From: Kiritimatiellia bacterium
Lineage (GTDB): Bacteria; Verrucomicrobiota; Kiritimatiellia; RFP12; UBA1067
Assembly: GCA_017447805.1 (NCBI GenBank)
Contig: JAFSMR010000037.1
Coordinates: forward strand, 1-58,358
DNA: 58,358 bases
Reading direction: 5' to 3'
Shown: one piece after another, positions 41,425-49,252 of the stretch
How positions within the stretch are numbered: the first letter of the stretch is position 1
Layout: each line of letters opens with the position of its first letter
The notes under the pieces: model-generated
The model's input: only the letters and a program-made list of their open reading frames with translations
Told to the model about the DNA's origin: nothing
Databases searched by the model: none
Made by a program: the position numbers and the translations under genes

Positions 41425-42614
41425 AGAGACATTTAATCGGTATAGGCGGGGTCGGAATGTGCGCGCTGGCGGAAGCGCTCGCCAATCTTGGCGATGAAAT
41501 CACCGGCGCAGATAGAACTCTTCGCACAAAAAACATCCGATATCTCGAATCGCTTGGTATTCCGTGTTATCCGGATGATGGAACAGGCGTTGATGGCACT
41601 GTCGATGAAATTATCGTATCAAGCGCAATCGAACCGGATAATCCAGGGCTAAAGGCGGCGAAGGAATTCGGAATTCCCGTAATTCATCGTGCCGCTGCGC
41701 TCGCTAGAGCTTTGCAGCATAAGAAGCTGGTGGCAGTCGCCGGCACATGCGGCAAATCTACAGTTACTGCGATGCTTTCTCATATTCTCGCCGAATGCGG
41801 CAAGGATCCTTTTTGCGTTAACGGCGCGAATGTGATCGATTGGGGTTGCTCGGTTAGATTTGGACGCGGCGAATATGCCGTTGCGGAAGTCGACGAGAGC
41901 GATAAATCTCTCGTTGCGTTTCATCCGTACGCCGCAATAATTACAAACTCTTCTGCCGACCACTATTCGAAAGAAGAGATGGATTCTGTTTTCGATTCGT
42001 TTGTTGCGGATGTGGAAGGGCCAGTAATAGACGCTCGAAATACACATTTTGAACCAGTCGCCAATTCGCAGCTAGGCGAGCATAACGGTGTAAATGCGGC
42101 AATCGCGCTTGCCATGGCCAAAGCCCTCGGGTGCGATGAAGATGCCGCAAAGGCCGCATTGTTATCTTTCAAAGGCGTTGAACGCAGACTCCAGAAAATC
42201 GGCGAAAGGGTATATGATGATTATGCCCACAACCCAGAGAAGCTCAAGGCAATGTGGAAAAGCGTCGCATCCGCTCATCCCAAAGGTGGCATTTGCGTAG
42301 TTTGGCGTCCGCACGGTTATGGCCCGCTCAAGAAGATGTTGCATGATTTGGCGGATATGTTCAATTCGACTATTCGCGAATGTGATAAACTTCTTCTTTT
42401 GCCGGTATACGATGCCGGCGGCACGGCTGATAGAACGATTTCTTCAGAAGATTTATCTCAAATGCTCAAGCCGGGGCTTGTCCTCGATATTCCGTCGCTA
42501 GATGCCGCATACGCTTGGATTATGCCTAGAATCAATAATTTCTCGGCATTTGTCACTTGCGGTGCAAGAGATCCTGGCCTAAGCGAGCTCGCGCAACGAA
42601 TAGCGAAGCTATAA
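41421..42614 (+). CDS. Short MurC-like Mur ligase
   Basis: A 397-aa ATP-dependent ligase of the MurC/Mpl group, shorter than MurC (~450-490). It has KRHLIGIGGVGMCALAEAL (N-terminal Rossmann), the ATP loop AGTCGKSTVTAM (MurC has GTHGKTT), VAEVDESDKSL and DDYAHNPEKLKAM, which aligns with the DDYGHHP motif. It lacks about 60-80 residues overall. It may be the true MurC of a divergent lineage or an Mpl-like recycling enzyme. It is coupled to proB by an ATGA overlap, which is not a usual peptidoglycan neighbourhood. Confidence 0.75.
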   Translation: MKRHLIGIGGVGMCALAEALANLGDEITGADRTLRTKNIRYLESLGIPCYPDDGTGVDGTVDEIIVSSAIEPDNPGLKAAKEFGIPVIHRAAALARALQHKKLVAVAGTCGKSTVTAMLSHILAECGKDPFCVNGANVIDWGCSVRFGRGEYAVAEVDESDKSLVAFHPYAAIITNSSADHYSKEEMDSVFDSFVADVEGPVIDARNTHFEPVANSQLGEHNGVNAAIALAMAKALGCDEDAAKAALLSFKGVERRLQKIGERVYDDYAHNPEKLKAMWKSVASAHPKGGICVVWRPHGYGPLKKMLHDLADMFNSTIRECDKLLLLPVYDAGGTADRTISSEDLSQMLKPGLVLDIPSLDAAYAWIMPRINNFSAFVTCGARDPGLSELAQRIAKL

Positions 42615-42621
42615 ACAAAAC

Positions 42622-42697
42622 ATCTGAACTATCTGAACTATCTGAACTATCTGAACTATCTGAACGCGCCGCAGGCGCCCTGAACGCGGCGAAGCCA
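42622..42697. repeat. CTGAACTAT repeat element A
   Basis: Four perfect CTGAACTAT units (42624-42659) run into CTGAACGCGCCGCAGGCG and two small hairpin-forming segments. The same GC-rich end recurs at 48150-48190. The element lies between the convergent Mur ligase and ybeY and codes for the last ~11 residues of YbeY. Confidence 0.85.
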
Positions 42698-43132
42698 CCT
42701 GAGTTCTCTTGTGCGCATGCGCCGATATTCTTCTTCGGTAAAATCATCTGCGCCCGAAAGATGGTCCATGCCGTGGGCGACATAGAGCAGAAATTCCTTC
42801 TTTGCCGACCAGCCTTTGCGTTTCGGGTATGCTGTAATCGCGCGCTCGGCGTTTACATAAAGTTCGCCGACTATTCCCTCTTCTTCGCCGGGCATTGGGT
42901 CGTAACGCTGTGTAATTACATCTGTCGCCCCCGCTTGGTTCATAATCGCCATATGGACTTCATCGCTTTCAAGATCATTTTGCACGATAATCGAAACGGA
43001 CGAAAAATTTTCTTTTATTCTCGAGGAAGATCTTGTCGCGAAGAAAAGGGCAGCATCCTTTAGTTCGGCTTTCGTTAGCGCCAAAGCTTTCGGTAAAGTG
43101 CCGTCGATAGTGATTTTCGTAGTGCTTTTCAT
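42656..43132 (-). CDS. ybeY: Endoribonuclease YbeY
   Basis: A 158-aa metal-dependent rRNA-processing RNase. The zinc motif reads HGMDHLSGADD, with Asp in place of the third His (consensus HGxxHLxGxDH). An Asp at this place is known to me in other phyla and can still bind metal. VSIIVQNDLESDEVHMAIMN and GELYVN are family segments. I chose the ATG at 43132, which overlaps the 55-aa gene (ATGA). The C-terminal RRVQGACGAFR is encoded by the repeat element and has no family match. It is the last gene of the minus-strand operon. Confidence 0.88.
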   Translation of the reverse strand: MKSTTKITIDGTLPKALALTKAELKDAALFFATRSSSRIKENFSSVSIIVQNDLESDEVHMAIMNQAGATDVITQRYDPMPGEEEGIVGELYVNAERAITAYPKRKGWSAKKEFLLYVAHGMDHLSGADDFTEEEYRRMRTRELRWLRRVQGACGAFR

Positions 43133-43296
43133 GACTCGGCTTTCTTTTTGTCTTCCAGTTTGGCAAGAGTCGCTTTTGCCTTGATAATCGCGCGAGTATA
43201 TATTTCGCCAAGAGCCGAAAGAGACTTGCGCTCGCCCCGCCAATATGGAATCGGCCCGAGGCGCTCTAGAATTTCTACTTGTTCCCTTTTGATCAT
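43129..43296 (-). CDS. 55-aa conserved-looking small protein between SWIM protein and YbeY
   Basis: A small frame reads IKREQVEILERLGPIPYWRG, then ERKSLSALGEIYTRAIIKAK and a Lys-rich end. Its ATG at 43296 overlaps the stop of the SWIM gene and its stop overlaps the ybeY start, both as ATGA. These precise overlaps at each end are strong evidence that it is translated. It is amphipathic-helical and basic, and I recognise no family. Confidence 0.65.
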   Translation of the reverse strand: MIKREQVEILERLGPIPYWRGERKSLSALGEIYTRAIIKAKATLAKLEDKKKAES

Positions 43297-43871
43297 ATTG
43301 TAAGTTTCTCCAAGTCAAAGCCTCTTAGCGTTAAAAGCAAAGAGGGGTCTCTTGCGATTTGTTCTGCGAGTATATACAGCACGGCAAATGAATGCTTGCA
43401 CGGGTTTCGATAATCCGGGCAGCTGCAATTTGTCCGCATATCATATAGACCCTCGCCAAGTTTTCCGCCGGGAAAAAGATCGAGATTGTGCGAAGAAAAA
43501 ACCGATTCGATTTCCGTCGGCATGTCGCCTGCGAGAAGGCGTGATAATAGCATTGGCTCACGCCTGATTTGCGTGGCTATTTCTTCATGGGTTTTAGCGT
43601 CCCCGGTGCGAAAATCTATCGTTACATTATAGCCTTGCGATCTTGTTCCTATTACAATCGCTTCTACATGGTTGCGATTGATCGAAAGTTTGGTGACCTG
43701 CCCGGATATCGCGTAATGCTTGCCTCTTGCAAGGCGTCCCAAGAAGTCTTTTGATGTAATAGAATCAAGGAATTTTCTAAGCCACCAAACTCGCGCGCAA
43801 AGCCTGGGGTCGTCTAGCTTTATGCCGGGCGCGAACAGAGCTTTTCGAGGGGGGTATTTAAAATTTTTCAT
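43293..43871 (-). CDS. SWIM zinc-finger protein
   Basis: A 192-aa protein with a SWIM motif (CSCPDYRNPCKHSFAVLY, pattern CxCx6-7CxH) at about residues 142-159. The N-terminal part (~25-110) resembles the SWIM-associated domain that accompanies bacterial Snf2 helicases. I use the ATG at 43871, four bases after the helicase stop. It probably forms a DNA-bound complex with the Snf2 protein encoded upstream. Confidence 0.85.
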   Translation of the reverse strand: MKNFKYPPRKALFAPGIKLDDPRLCARVWWLRKFLDSITSKDFLGRLARGKHYAISGQVTKLSINRNHVEAIVIGTRSQGYNVTIDFRTGDAKTHEEIATQIRREPMLLSRLLAGDMPTEIESVFSSHNLDLFPGGKLGEGLYDMRTNCSCPDYRNPCKHSFAVLYILAEQIARDPSLLLTLRGFDLEKLTI

Positions 43872-43875
43872 TTCT

Positions 43876-46296
43876 TCATCTCTCCCCGGCAAGCCTGATG
43901 GTGTTTTCGAATTCCTCGCTCGACATTGACGCGAGGAAGCTTTCGCCGCTCTTTACTAGGCTGTCGGCTTCGGTGAGCTTATGCTCGAGGATGTCGTCGA
44001 CTCTTTCTTCGAGAGTGCCGGTCGTGATAAAGAGATGCACGAATACGACATCGGCCTTTTGCCCGATTCTATGCGCCCGGTCGGTCGCTTGCGCTTCTAC
44101 TGCCGGATTCCACCATCTGTCGAAATGGATTACATGATTCGCTTTGACGAGGTTGAGGCCGAATCCGCCGGCTTTAAGCGAAAGTATAAATGCGCTGGCG
44201 CCGCTTTGATTGAATTTCTCGATTTGTTCTTCTCTCGCCTTGGCGCTGAGAGCGCCGTGAAGATAGGGGAAGGCGCGCGCGAATTTTTCTTCTAGCGCCT
44301 TTTGCAACGCAAAGCCTACTTTTGCATATTGCGTGAATATGAGAGCGCTTTCGCCAGCGGCGAAAATCGATTCTAGCAAATCGAAAAGCCTCAACAGTTT
44401 GCCGCCTTCAATTTGCGTCCCGTCGAGAAATCCATCGGTGACTAATTTCAATCGTGTAAGCAAGGCGAAAATATCGCCGCGCGTCCTTTCGCCATGCCGC
44501 CAATCCTCCAGCGCCCGTTCGTACTCTGCTCTCTGCATCGGGCTCAACTCGCAATACTGGCGAATATATTTCTTTTCGCCTAGCTCCGATGCTACATCTT
44601 TATCGCTTTTAAGTCGCCTTAGCACGAATGGCTCCAGCGCGTGTTGCAACCGTTTGGCGGTTTTCCCTAGAGGGTCGTGGGCAATCGGACGGGCAAAGCG
44701 CTCTATAAAATCCTTCTTTGCCGGCAATAGGGATGGATTGAGAAAATCTTCGATACTCCAGACATCCAGTGCGGAATTTTCGATTGGTGTGCCGGTGAGC
44801 GCAAGCCGCCTCGGCGCGCCCAGCGCTTTCACGGCGTGCGCTGCTCGTGTATCGGAATTTTTAATCGCCTGCGCCTCGTCGATCGTCATTGAAGCCCACT
44901 CGATTCTGCTGAAATACGAATATTCCTGAACGAGCAGATGATAGCTTGTCAAGACGACATCCGATTCCAGCGCTTTATCATTGAAGAGCCTCTCGCTTAG
45001 AATACGCTTTTCGCCGTGATGTAAATATACTTTGAACGAAGGAGCGAATGAAGCAATTTCATGTTTCCAGTTCGCTAGCAGCGTCAGCGGCGCGATAATC
45101 AGGTTCGGAACGGTTTTTCCCCCTCGCTTTTCTTTTTCGCGGCAAAGCCATGCAATTGTCTGAATCGTTTTCCCAAGCCCCATATCATCGGCGAGCAACG
45201 CGCCAAAATGGTGGTCTAGCAAAAACGAAATCCAGCCTACTCCGCGAGATTGATATTTTCTCAAGATTCCATTGAAATATCGCGAGCCTTTTTGTATGCT
45301 GGCAATTAGATTTCTAAAATCGCCGGATGTAAATTCACCCTTCGCGCGAAGTTCGTTCAATAGTCCCCTTAACCATCCGTGCGCACGAATTTCATTTAGC
45401 TCGAGTCTCCCCATTGCGCCTACTCCAAGCGCGAAAGAAAACGCCAAAGATGGTTTCACTCTCGTACCATTGACTTTTTCGAGAACTCTAAGCGCTTCCT
45501 TGAGAATATTTATGTCTACTTCGATCCAGCGGTTTCTGAAAAACACTGTCGTCGAATGCTGTTCGAGGAGAAATCTGATTTCTTCGGCGCTTACTGCTTC
45601 GCCGGCGACGCGAATTTGCAGTTTGACCTTTTCGCCTTTTTCATTTGTCTCTTCTTTTGATTCGTCTTCTTCGCCGATATCCATATCTGCCGAGATATCG
45701 GCTTGAATTGCGCACCCCTCGACTTTCCAGCCGCCCTTTACTAGATTTCTCGCGCTCGTGCGAAGAAAAACCTGGGCGTTTTGCATATCCAATTCAACTG
45801 AAAGCCTCTCGCCATCTCTTCGCAAATATTTTAACGGACTAAATATCTGCGTAGCTTCGCCTAGTGCCCTGTATTGCGCAATCCCTTTGGGGAGCGAAGT
45901 TGAAATAGCAAACGAGCCATCCTCTTTCGATTGAAATTCAAATACTGTTGCCCCCCTCGCCGTATAATCGATTTTCGCTGCCGCGGACCAATTTTTCAGA
46001 ATCTGCGCAAATTCGGCGCATTCGCCATGCTCCCAATTCACTTTGCCCGATTCGCTGGAAAGCGCCGCCAGCCACGCATCGTGCAAACTCGCGTAGAGCT
46101 CGCGTTCGGCGTTCTTGGTGGAAGGGGTCGTTGCGACTTCTCGCATTACTTTATCTATCCAGGGATTTTCTTCTCCTTCAGGTTCGACCTCGCGCCATCT
46201 GGCGAACCATTCGCCGGGCGCTTCCTCGATTAAGGTAGGAAGAACCTTGCCTTGCACTATCAGCCGCAGGGCTTCAATCTGCTTGGATTTCGCCAA
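43876..46296 (-). CDS. Snf2-family DEAD/H helicase-like ATPase
   Basis: An 806-aa SF2 ATPase. A N-terminal region of ~350 residues (bacterial SNF2-associated) precedes the helicase core: motif I ADDMGLGKTIQ, motif II DEAQ, motif III LTGTPIENS, motif V SLKAGGFGLNL and motif VI RAHRIGQ. It should translocate on double-stranded DNA. The start lies 23 bases inside the preceding gene, and the SWIM gene follows. Bacterial Snf2-SWIM pairs are common, and their DNA substrates are mostly unknown. Confidence 0.9.
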   Translation of the reverse strand: MAKSKQIEALRLIVQGKVLPTLIEEAPGEWFARWREVEPEGEENPWIDKVMREVATTPSTKNAERELYASLHDAWLAALSSESGKVNWEHGECAEFAQILKNWSAAAKIDYTARGATVFEFQSKEDGSFAISTSLPKGIAQYRALGEATQIFSPLKYLRRDGERLSVELDMQNAQVFLRTSARNLVKGGWKVEGCAIQADISADMDIGEEDESKEETNEKGEKVKLQIRVAGEAVSAEEIRFLLEQHSTTVFFRNRWIEVDINILKEALRVLEKVNGTRVKPSLAFSFALGVGAMGRLELNEIRAHGWLRGLLNELRAKGEFTSGDFRNLIASIQKGSRYFNGILRKYQSRGVGWISFLLDHHFGALLADDMGLGKTIQTIAWLCREKEKRGGKTVPNLIIAPLTLLANWKHEIASFAPSFKVYLHHGEKRILSERLFNDKALESDVVLTSYHLLVQEYSYFSRIEWASMTIDEAQAIKNSDTRAAHAVKALGAPRRLALTGTPIENSALDVWSIEDFLNPSLLPAKKDFIERFARPIAHDPLGKTAKRLQHALEPFVLRRLKSDKDVASELGEKKYIRQYCELSPMQRAEYERALEDWRHGERTRGDIFALLTRLKLVTDGFLDGTQIEGGKLLRLFDLLESIFAAGESALIFTQYAKVGFALQKALEEKFARAFPYLHGALSAKAREEQIEKFNQSGASAFILSLKAGGFGLNLVKANHVIHFDRWWNPAVEAQATDRAHRIGQKADVVFVHLFITTGTLEERVDDILEHKLTEADSLVKSGESFLASMSSEEFENTIRLAGER

Positions 46297-46879
46297 GTTC
46301 TTGCGTTCCCTCTTGCGATTCCTCTTGCGTTCCCTGCTCTTCGTTCGCCTGCTCTTCGTTCGCTACTTCGCCGAAGCTCTTCGTGCCGGATAGAAGCGCA
46401 ACGACCTGCTGCTGGACTTCCGCGAGATTTTCCAACCTTATGCGCGGGTCGAGAATAATGAAAGTATCGCCGTTTTTCTTATCTTCGTATATTCGGCGTA
46501 TTGTTCCGTCTTCCAGGCTCTTAGAATCGCGTTCCACAAGAATTTTCGAGCGCTCGAGCATTACCGCCAGAACATATACGACATTTTTCATCGCCGGGTC
46601 GTCTAGCGTAATCAATTTCCTGAGAATCTCGCCGGCATCTTCTTTTTTCAACGCCTCTTTGCGCTCTTCTTTGACAGGTGCAAGATAAACGCCATCCCAT
46701 AGCGAGAAAGGTTCCCAATCGCGATTTTGCGATTTCCAACATTCCGGGTGGCAATCGAAACGCTCATACCCTTGCGGAGTTTCGCGCAAAGCGCTTATTA
46801 CTGGCGCACGATCGAGAAGCGGCTTCTCGCATACCGAACATACATGCGCGCGACTCTTTATATTCCATTCCTGTGACAT
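46274..46879 (-). CDS. Zn-ribbon-like protein of unknown function, first gene of the helicase operon
   Basis: A 201-aa protein. The N terminus has paired motifs HVCSVCEKPLLDRAPVI and FDCHPECW, a four-ligand zinc site like that of a ribbon. The middle is helical (LRKLITLDDPAMKNVVYVLA), and the end is a glutamine/glutamate-rich tail with repeated NEEQ and TQEE units. The tail overlaps the Snf2 start by 23 bases. The role is not known; position suggests an accessory of the Snf2-SWIM complex. Confidence 0.7.
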   Translation of the reverse strand: MSQEWNIKSRAHVCSVCEKPLLDRAPVISALRETPQGYERFDCHPECWKSQNRDWEPFSLWDGVYLAPVKEERKEALKKEDAGEILRKLITLDDPAMKNVVYVLAVMLERSKILVERDSKSLEDGTIRRIYEDKKNGDTFIILDPRIRLENLAEVQQQVVALLSGTKSFGEVANEEQANEEQGTQEESQEGTQELGEIQAD

Positions 46880-46958
46880 CGCTGTATATTATACCATTTT
46901 CCTTTGTCCTAGCCAAGGGGAGGGGAGAGATTTGTTTCGTATACTAGCCCATGGTATA

Positions 46959-46987
46959 TTGCGCCATCGTGAAAAATTTGTTACAAT
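46959..46987 (+). promoter_or_regulatory. Promoter of the mannonate oxidoreductase gene
   Basis: TTGCGC at 46959-46964, a 17-base spacer and TACAAT at 46982-46987. The -10 box ends one base before an upstream ATG at 46988, which argues for the start at 47012. Confidence 0.6.
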
Positions 46988-47011
46988 ATGAGCCAAAAAT
47001 GGGAGATATCC

Positions 47012-47860
47012 ATGAAAATTATCAAAGATAAAGGTGTTGAAGGCAAGGTGATGGTTATCACCGGCGCTGCAGGGGTTCTTTGCTCCTCGCTTACGGAAGA
47101 TATGCTCGCGCATGGCGCGAAAGTGGCAGTCCTCGACCTTCGTAAAGAAGTCGCTGAAGATTTCGTCAAGAAGCTTCAGAAGAAGGGCTATAAGGAAGTA
47201 ATCGCCGTCGAAGCGAATGTTCTGGATCGCGCCAGCCTCGAAGCGGCGCGCAAAGTAGTGCTCAAGCGCTTCCGCAAGATTGATGTCTTGATCAATGGCG
47301 CGGGCGGAAACCATCCTAAAGGAACTTGCACTGCCGAGCAGGTCACAAAGGATACTCCCCTCGAAGAAACTTTCTTCGGAATGGACCAAAGCGGATTTGA
47401 ATTCGTCAACAAGCTCAACTTCATCGGAACGCTTCTCCCTTGCCAGGTATTCTGCAAAGATATGCTCAAGAAGGGCGGCGCAGTCCTTAACTTCTCCTCG
47501 ATGGCGGCAATGTGCTGCCAGCCGATGACGAAAGTTCCAGCCTACGCCGCGGCAAAGGCCGGCATCAGCAACTGGACCGCATGGCTCGCGACCCACCTCG
47601 CGCCTATGGGTATTCGTGTCAATGCTCTTGCGCCTGGCTTCTTCATCACAAACCAGAATCGCTTCCTCTTGCTCGAGAAGGATGAAAAGACCCTCACTGC
47701 GCGCGGCAACAAGGTAATCAACAAGACCCCGATGCGCAAGTTTGGCGAACCTAGCGACCTCCATGGCGCGGCGAGATTCTTGCTCTCCGATGACGCTAGC
47801 TTCATTACCGGCGTCGTGTTGCCGGTCGATGGCGGATTTTCAAGCTATTCTGGCGTCTGA
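47012..47860 (+). CDS. uxuB: D-mannonate oxidoreductase (SDR type)
   Basis: A 282-aa classical short-chain dehydrogenase. The cofactor loop is TGAAGVLCSS (~15-24), LINGAGGNHPK is the NNAG-equivalent, the catalytic Ser is in FSSMAAM and the YxxxK is YAAAK. The GGNHPK signature is typical of SDR-type mannonate/fructuronate oxidoreductases in hexuronate breakdown. The ATG at 47012 with GGGAG six bases upstream is chosen over 46988. Together with the CE12 esterase it points to pectin or glucuronate use. A terminator follows. Confidence 0.85.
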   Translation: MKIIKDKGVEGKVMVITGAAGVLCSSLTEDMLAHGAKVAVLDLRKEVAEDFVKKLQKKGYKEVIAVEANVLDRASLEAARKVVLKRFRKIDVLINGAGGNHPKGTCTAEQVTKDTPLEETFFGMDQSGFEFVNKLNFIGTLLPCQVFCKDMLKKGGAVLNFSSMAAMCCQPMTKVPAYAAAKAGISNWTAWLATHLAPMGIRVNALAPGFFITNQNRFLLLEKDEKTLTARGNKVINKTPMRKFGEPSDLHGAARFLLSDDASFITGVVLPVDGGFSSYSGV

Positions 47861-47891
47861 TATTTTTACAATCTAGAAAATCAGAGTTTTC

Positions 47892-47921
47892 CGCCCCGGG
47901 TCGCTTAGCCCCGGGGCGTTT
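47892..47921 (+). terminator. Rho-independent terminator after the mannonate oxidoreductase gene
   Basis: A perfect 9-bp GC stem (CGCCCCGGG, 47892-47900; CCCGGGGCG, 47910-47918) with a 9-base loop and TTT after it. Confidence 0.75.
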
Positions 47922-47930
47922 CATAGGAAT

Positions 47931-48022
47931 TAGAAATTAGGAATTAGGAGTTAGGAGTTATGAGTTAGGAATTAGGAGTTAGGAGTTAGGAATTAGGAGT
48001 TAGGAATTAGAAATTAGGAATT
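47931..48022. repeat. Heptanucleotide repeat tract (GAATTAG type)
   Basis: About thirteen degenerate heptads of the GAATTAG/GAGTTAG type in a row. Similar tracts occur at 33135-33168, 58141-58170, 58224-58262 and to the window end. No coding sense. Confidence 0.85.
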
Positions 48023-48111
48023 ATGATTAAACAACCTCTGCGCACTCAGCGTTAAACAAAAACTCCAACTCTTTCCTCCAACTACCTGTTCTCCTGTCCT
48101 CCATGCTAAAA

Positions 48112-48190
48112 TGAACATCTGAACATTCTGAATTTTCTGAACATCTGAACTTTCTGAACGCGCCGCAGGCGCCCTAAACGCGGCGAAGCC
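48112..48190. repeat. CTGAAC repeat element B
   Basis: Degenerate CTGAACATT-like units followed by the same GC-rich end as element A (42622-42697), about 35 bases nearly identical. It abuts the stop of the LysR gene. Confidence 0.85.
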
Positions 48191-48191
48191 G

Positions 48192-49121
48192 CTAAAGGCT
48201 GGCATCATCATAGCTTCGCTCTACGCAGCGATTGCGGATGGCGCTAAAGAATACCTTGCCGGCAGCCGAAAGCGAAATGCCAGAGCGTGTGACAAGCCCG
48301 ACTCGGATGTAATCGTCAACCTTCAGCGGAACGGCGACGATGTCCGGTCCGTTCAGCTCGCGCGAGAGTGCGCCTGATGCCACTGTGTAACCATTGAGTC
48401 CGAGGATGAGATTGGTCATCGTTGCGCGATCTCTTACGCGGATATTCTTCTTGCGGTCGATTGCTGGCATAACCTCCTCGGCGAAGTAGAGCGCGTTCTC
48501 AACGCCCTGTTCGAAAGAAATGAAGGGATATTCGTCGAGTTCTTTCGGCGAGATGCCGTCTTTCTTCTTTGCGAGCGGATGCAGCGAGCCGAGGAAGACA
48601 TGCGGACGCGATACGAAAAGCTCCTCGAAGGAAAGCTCTTCTTTCTTCAGTATCTTGGTAAGCGCGCGCTCGTTGCGCCGCGAGAGATACAGGATGCCGA
48701 TTTCGCTCCTCAAGCGCGCCACATCGTCTATGATCTCGCTCGTCACCGTCTCGCGCAGGGTGAAGTCGTAGCTTTCGGCATCGCACGCCTTCACTACCTC
48801 CATGAACGCCTCGACCGCGAATGCGTAATGCTGGCACGATACTGCGAACTGCGGACGCCGCACCGTCTTGCCGGTGTACTTCTCTTGGATTCGCGCCGCA
48901 TCGTCAAGTATCTGCCGCACCGAGGCGAGGAACTCCTCGCCCTCGCGCGTCACACTTACGCCTTTCGCGGACCGGTTGAATATCGCTACGCGAAGCTCTT
49001 CCTCAAGAGTTCGCACCGCCTCGGTGAGCGTCGGCTGCGAGACAAAGAGCTTTCGCGCCGCCTCGCTTATCGACCCGGTTGCCGCCACCTGGTCCACATA
49101 TTTTAGTTGTTGCAGTGTCAT
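48192..49121 (-). CDS. LysR-family regulator, divergent from metY
   Basis: A 309-aa transcription factor. The N-terminal helix-turn-helix is MTLQQLKYVDQVAATGSISE then AARKLFVSQPTLTEAVRTLE. The effector domain (~90-300) follows, with YDFTLRETVTSEIIDDVARL and DEYPFISFEQGVENALYFAE. I use the ATG at 49121, the family start; the open frame extends 20 codons further without similarity. It is divergent from metY, so control of methionine/cysteine synthesis is likely. O-acetylserine-type ligands are usual for such regulators. Confidence 0.85.
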   Translation of the reverse strand: MTLQQLKYVDQVAATGSISEAARKLFVSQPTLTEAVRTLEEELRVAIFNRSAKGVSVTREGEEFLASVRQILDDAARIQEKYTGKTVRRPQFAVSCQHYAFAVEAFMEVVKACDAESYDFTLRETVTSEIIDDVARLRSEIGILYLSRRNERALTKILKKEELSFEELFVSRPHVFLGSLHPLAKKKDGISPKELDEYPFISFEQGVENALYFAEEVMPAIDRKKNIRVRDRATMTNLILGLNGYTVASGALSRELNGPDIVAVPLKVDDYIRVGLVTRSGISLSAAGKVFFSAIRNRCVERSYDDASL

Positions 49122-49150
49122 GGCGGATATTATACCATAATTTTCATCAT

Positions 49151-49217
49151 ATAGGAAGAGCCTATGGCAATTGCAAATCATTTCCTATTATGCAATGGCC
49201 AAAAAATATGCGATAAT
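49151..49217. promoter_or_regulatory. Divergent lysR-metY control region
   Basis: ATAGGAAGAGCCTAT (49151-49165) and TTGCA...TGCAA (49171-49195) are inverted repeats, candidates for LysR-type sites. GATAAT (49212-49217) is a possible metY -10 box. AAAGGAAGGAG lies just before the metY start. No SAM riboswitch is visible. Confidence 0.5.
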
Positions 49218-49252
49218 ATCCGCGTACCAAACGAAAGGAAGGAGAATTCGAC

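Noticed and set aside
49122-49252. SAM riboswitch before metY
   Set aside because: No conserved four-way-junction pattern is visible, and the divergent LysR gene with inverted repeats explains control better.
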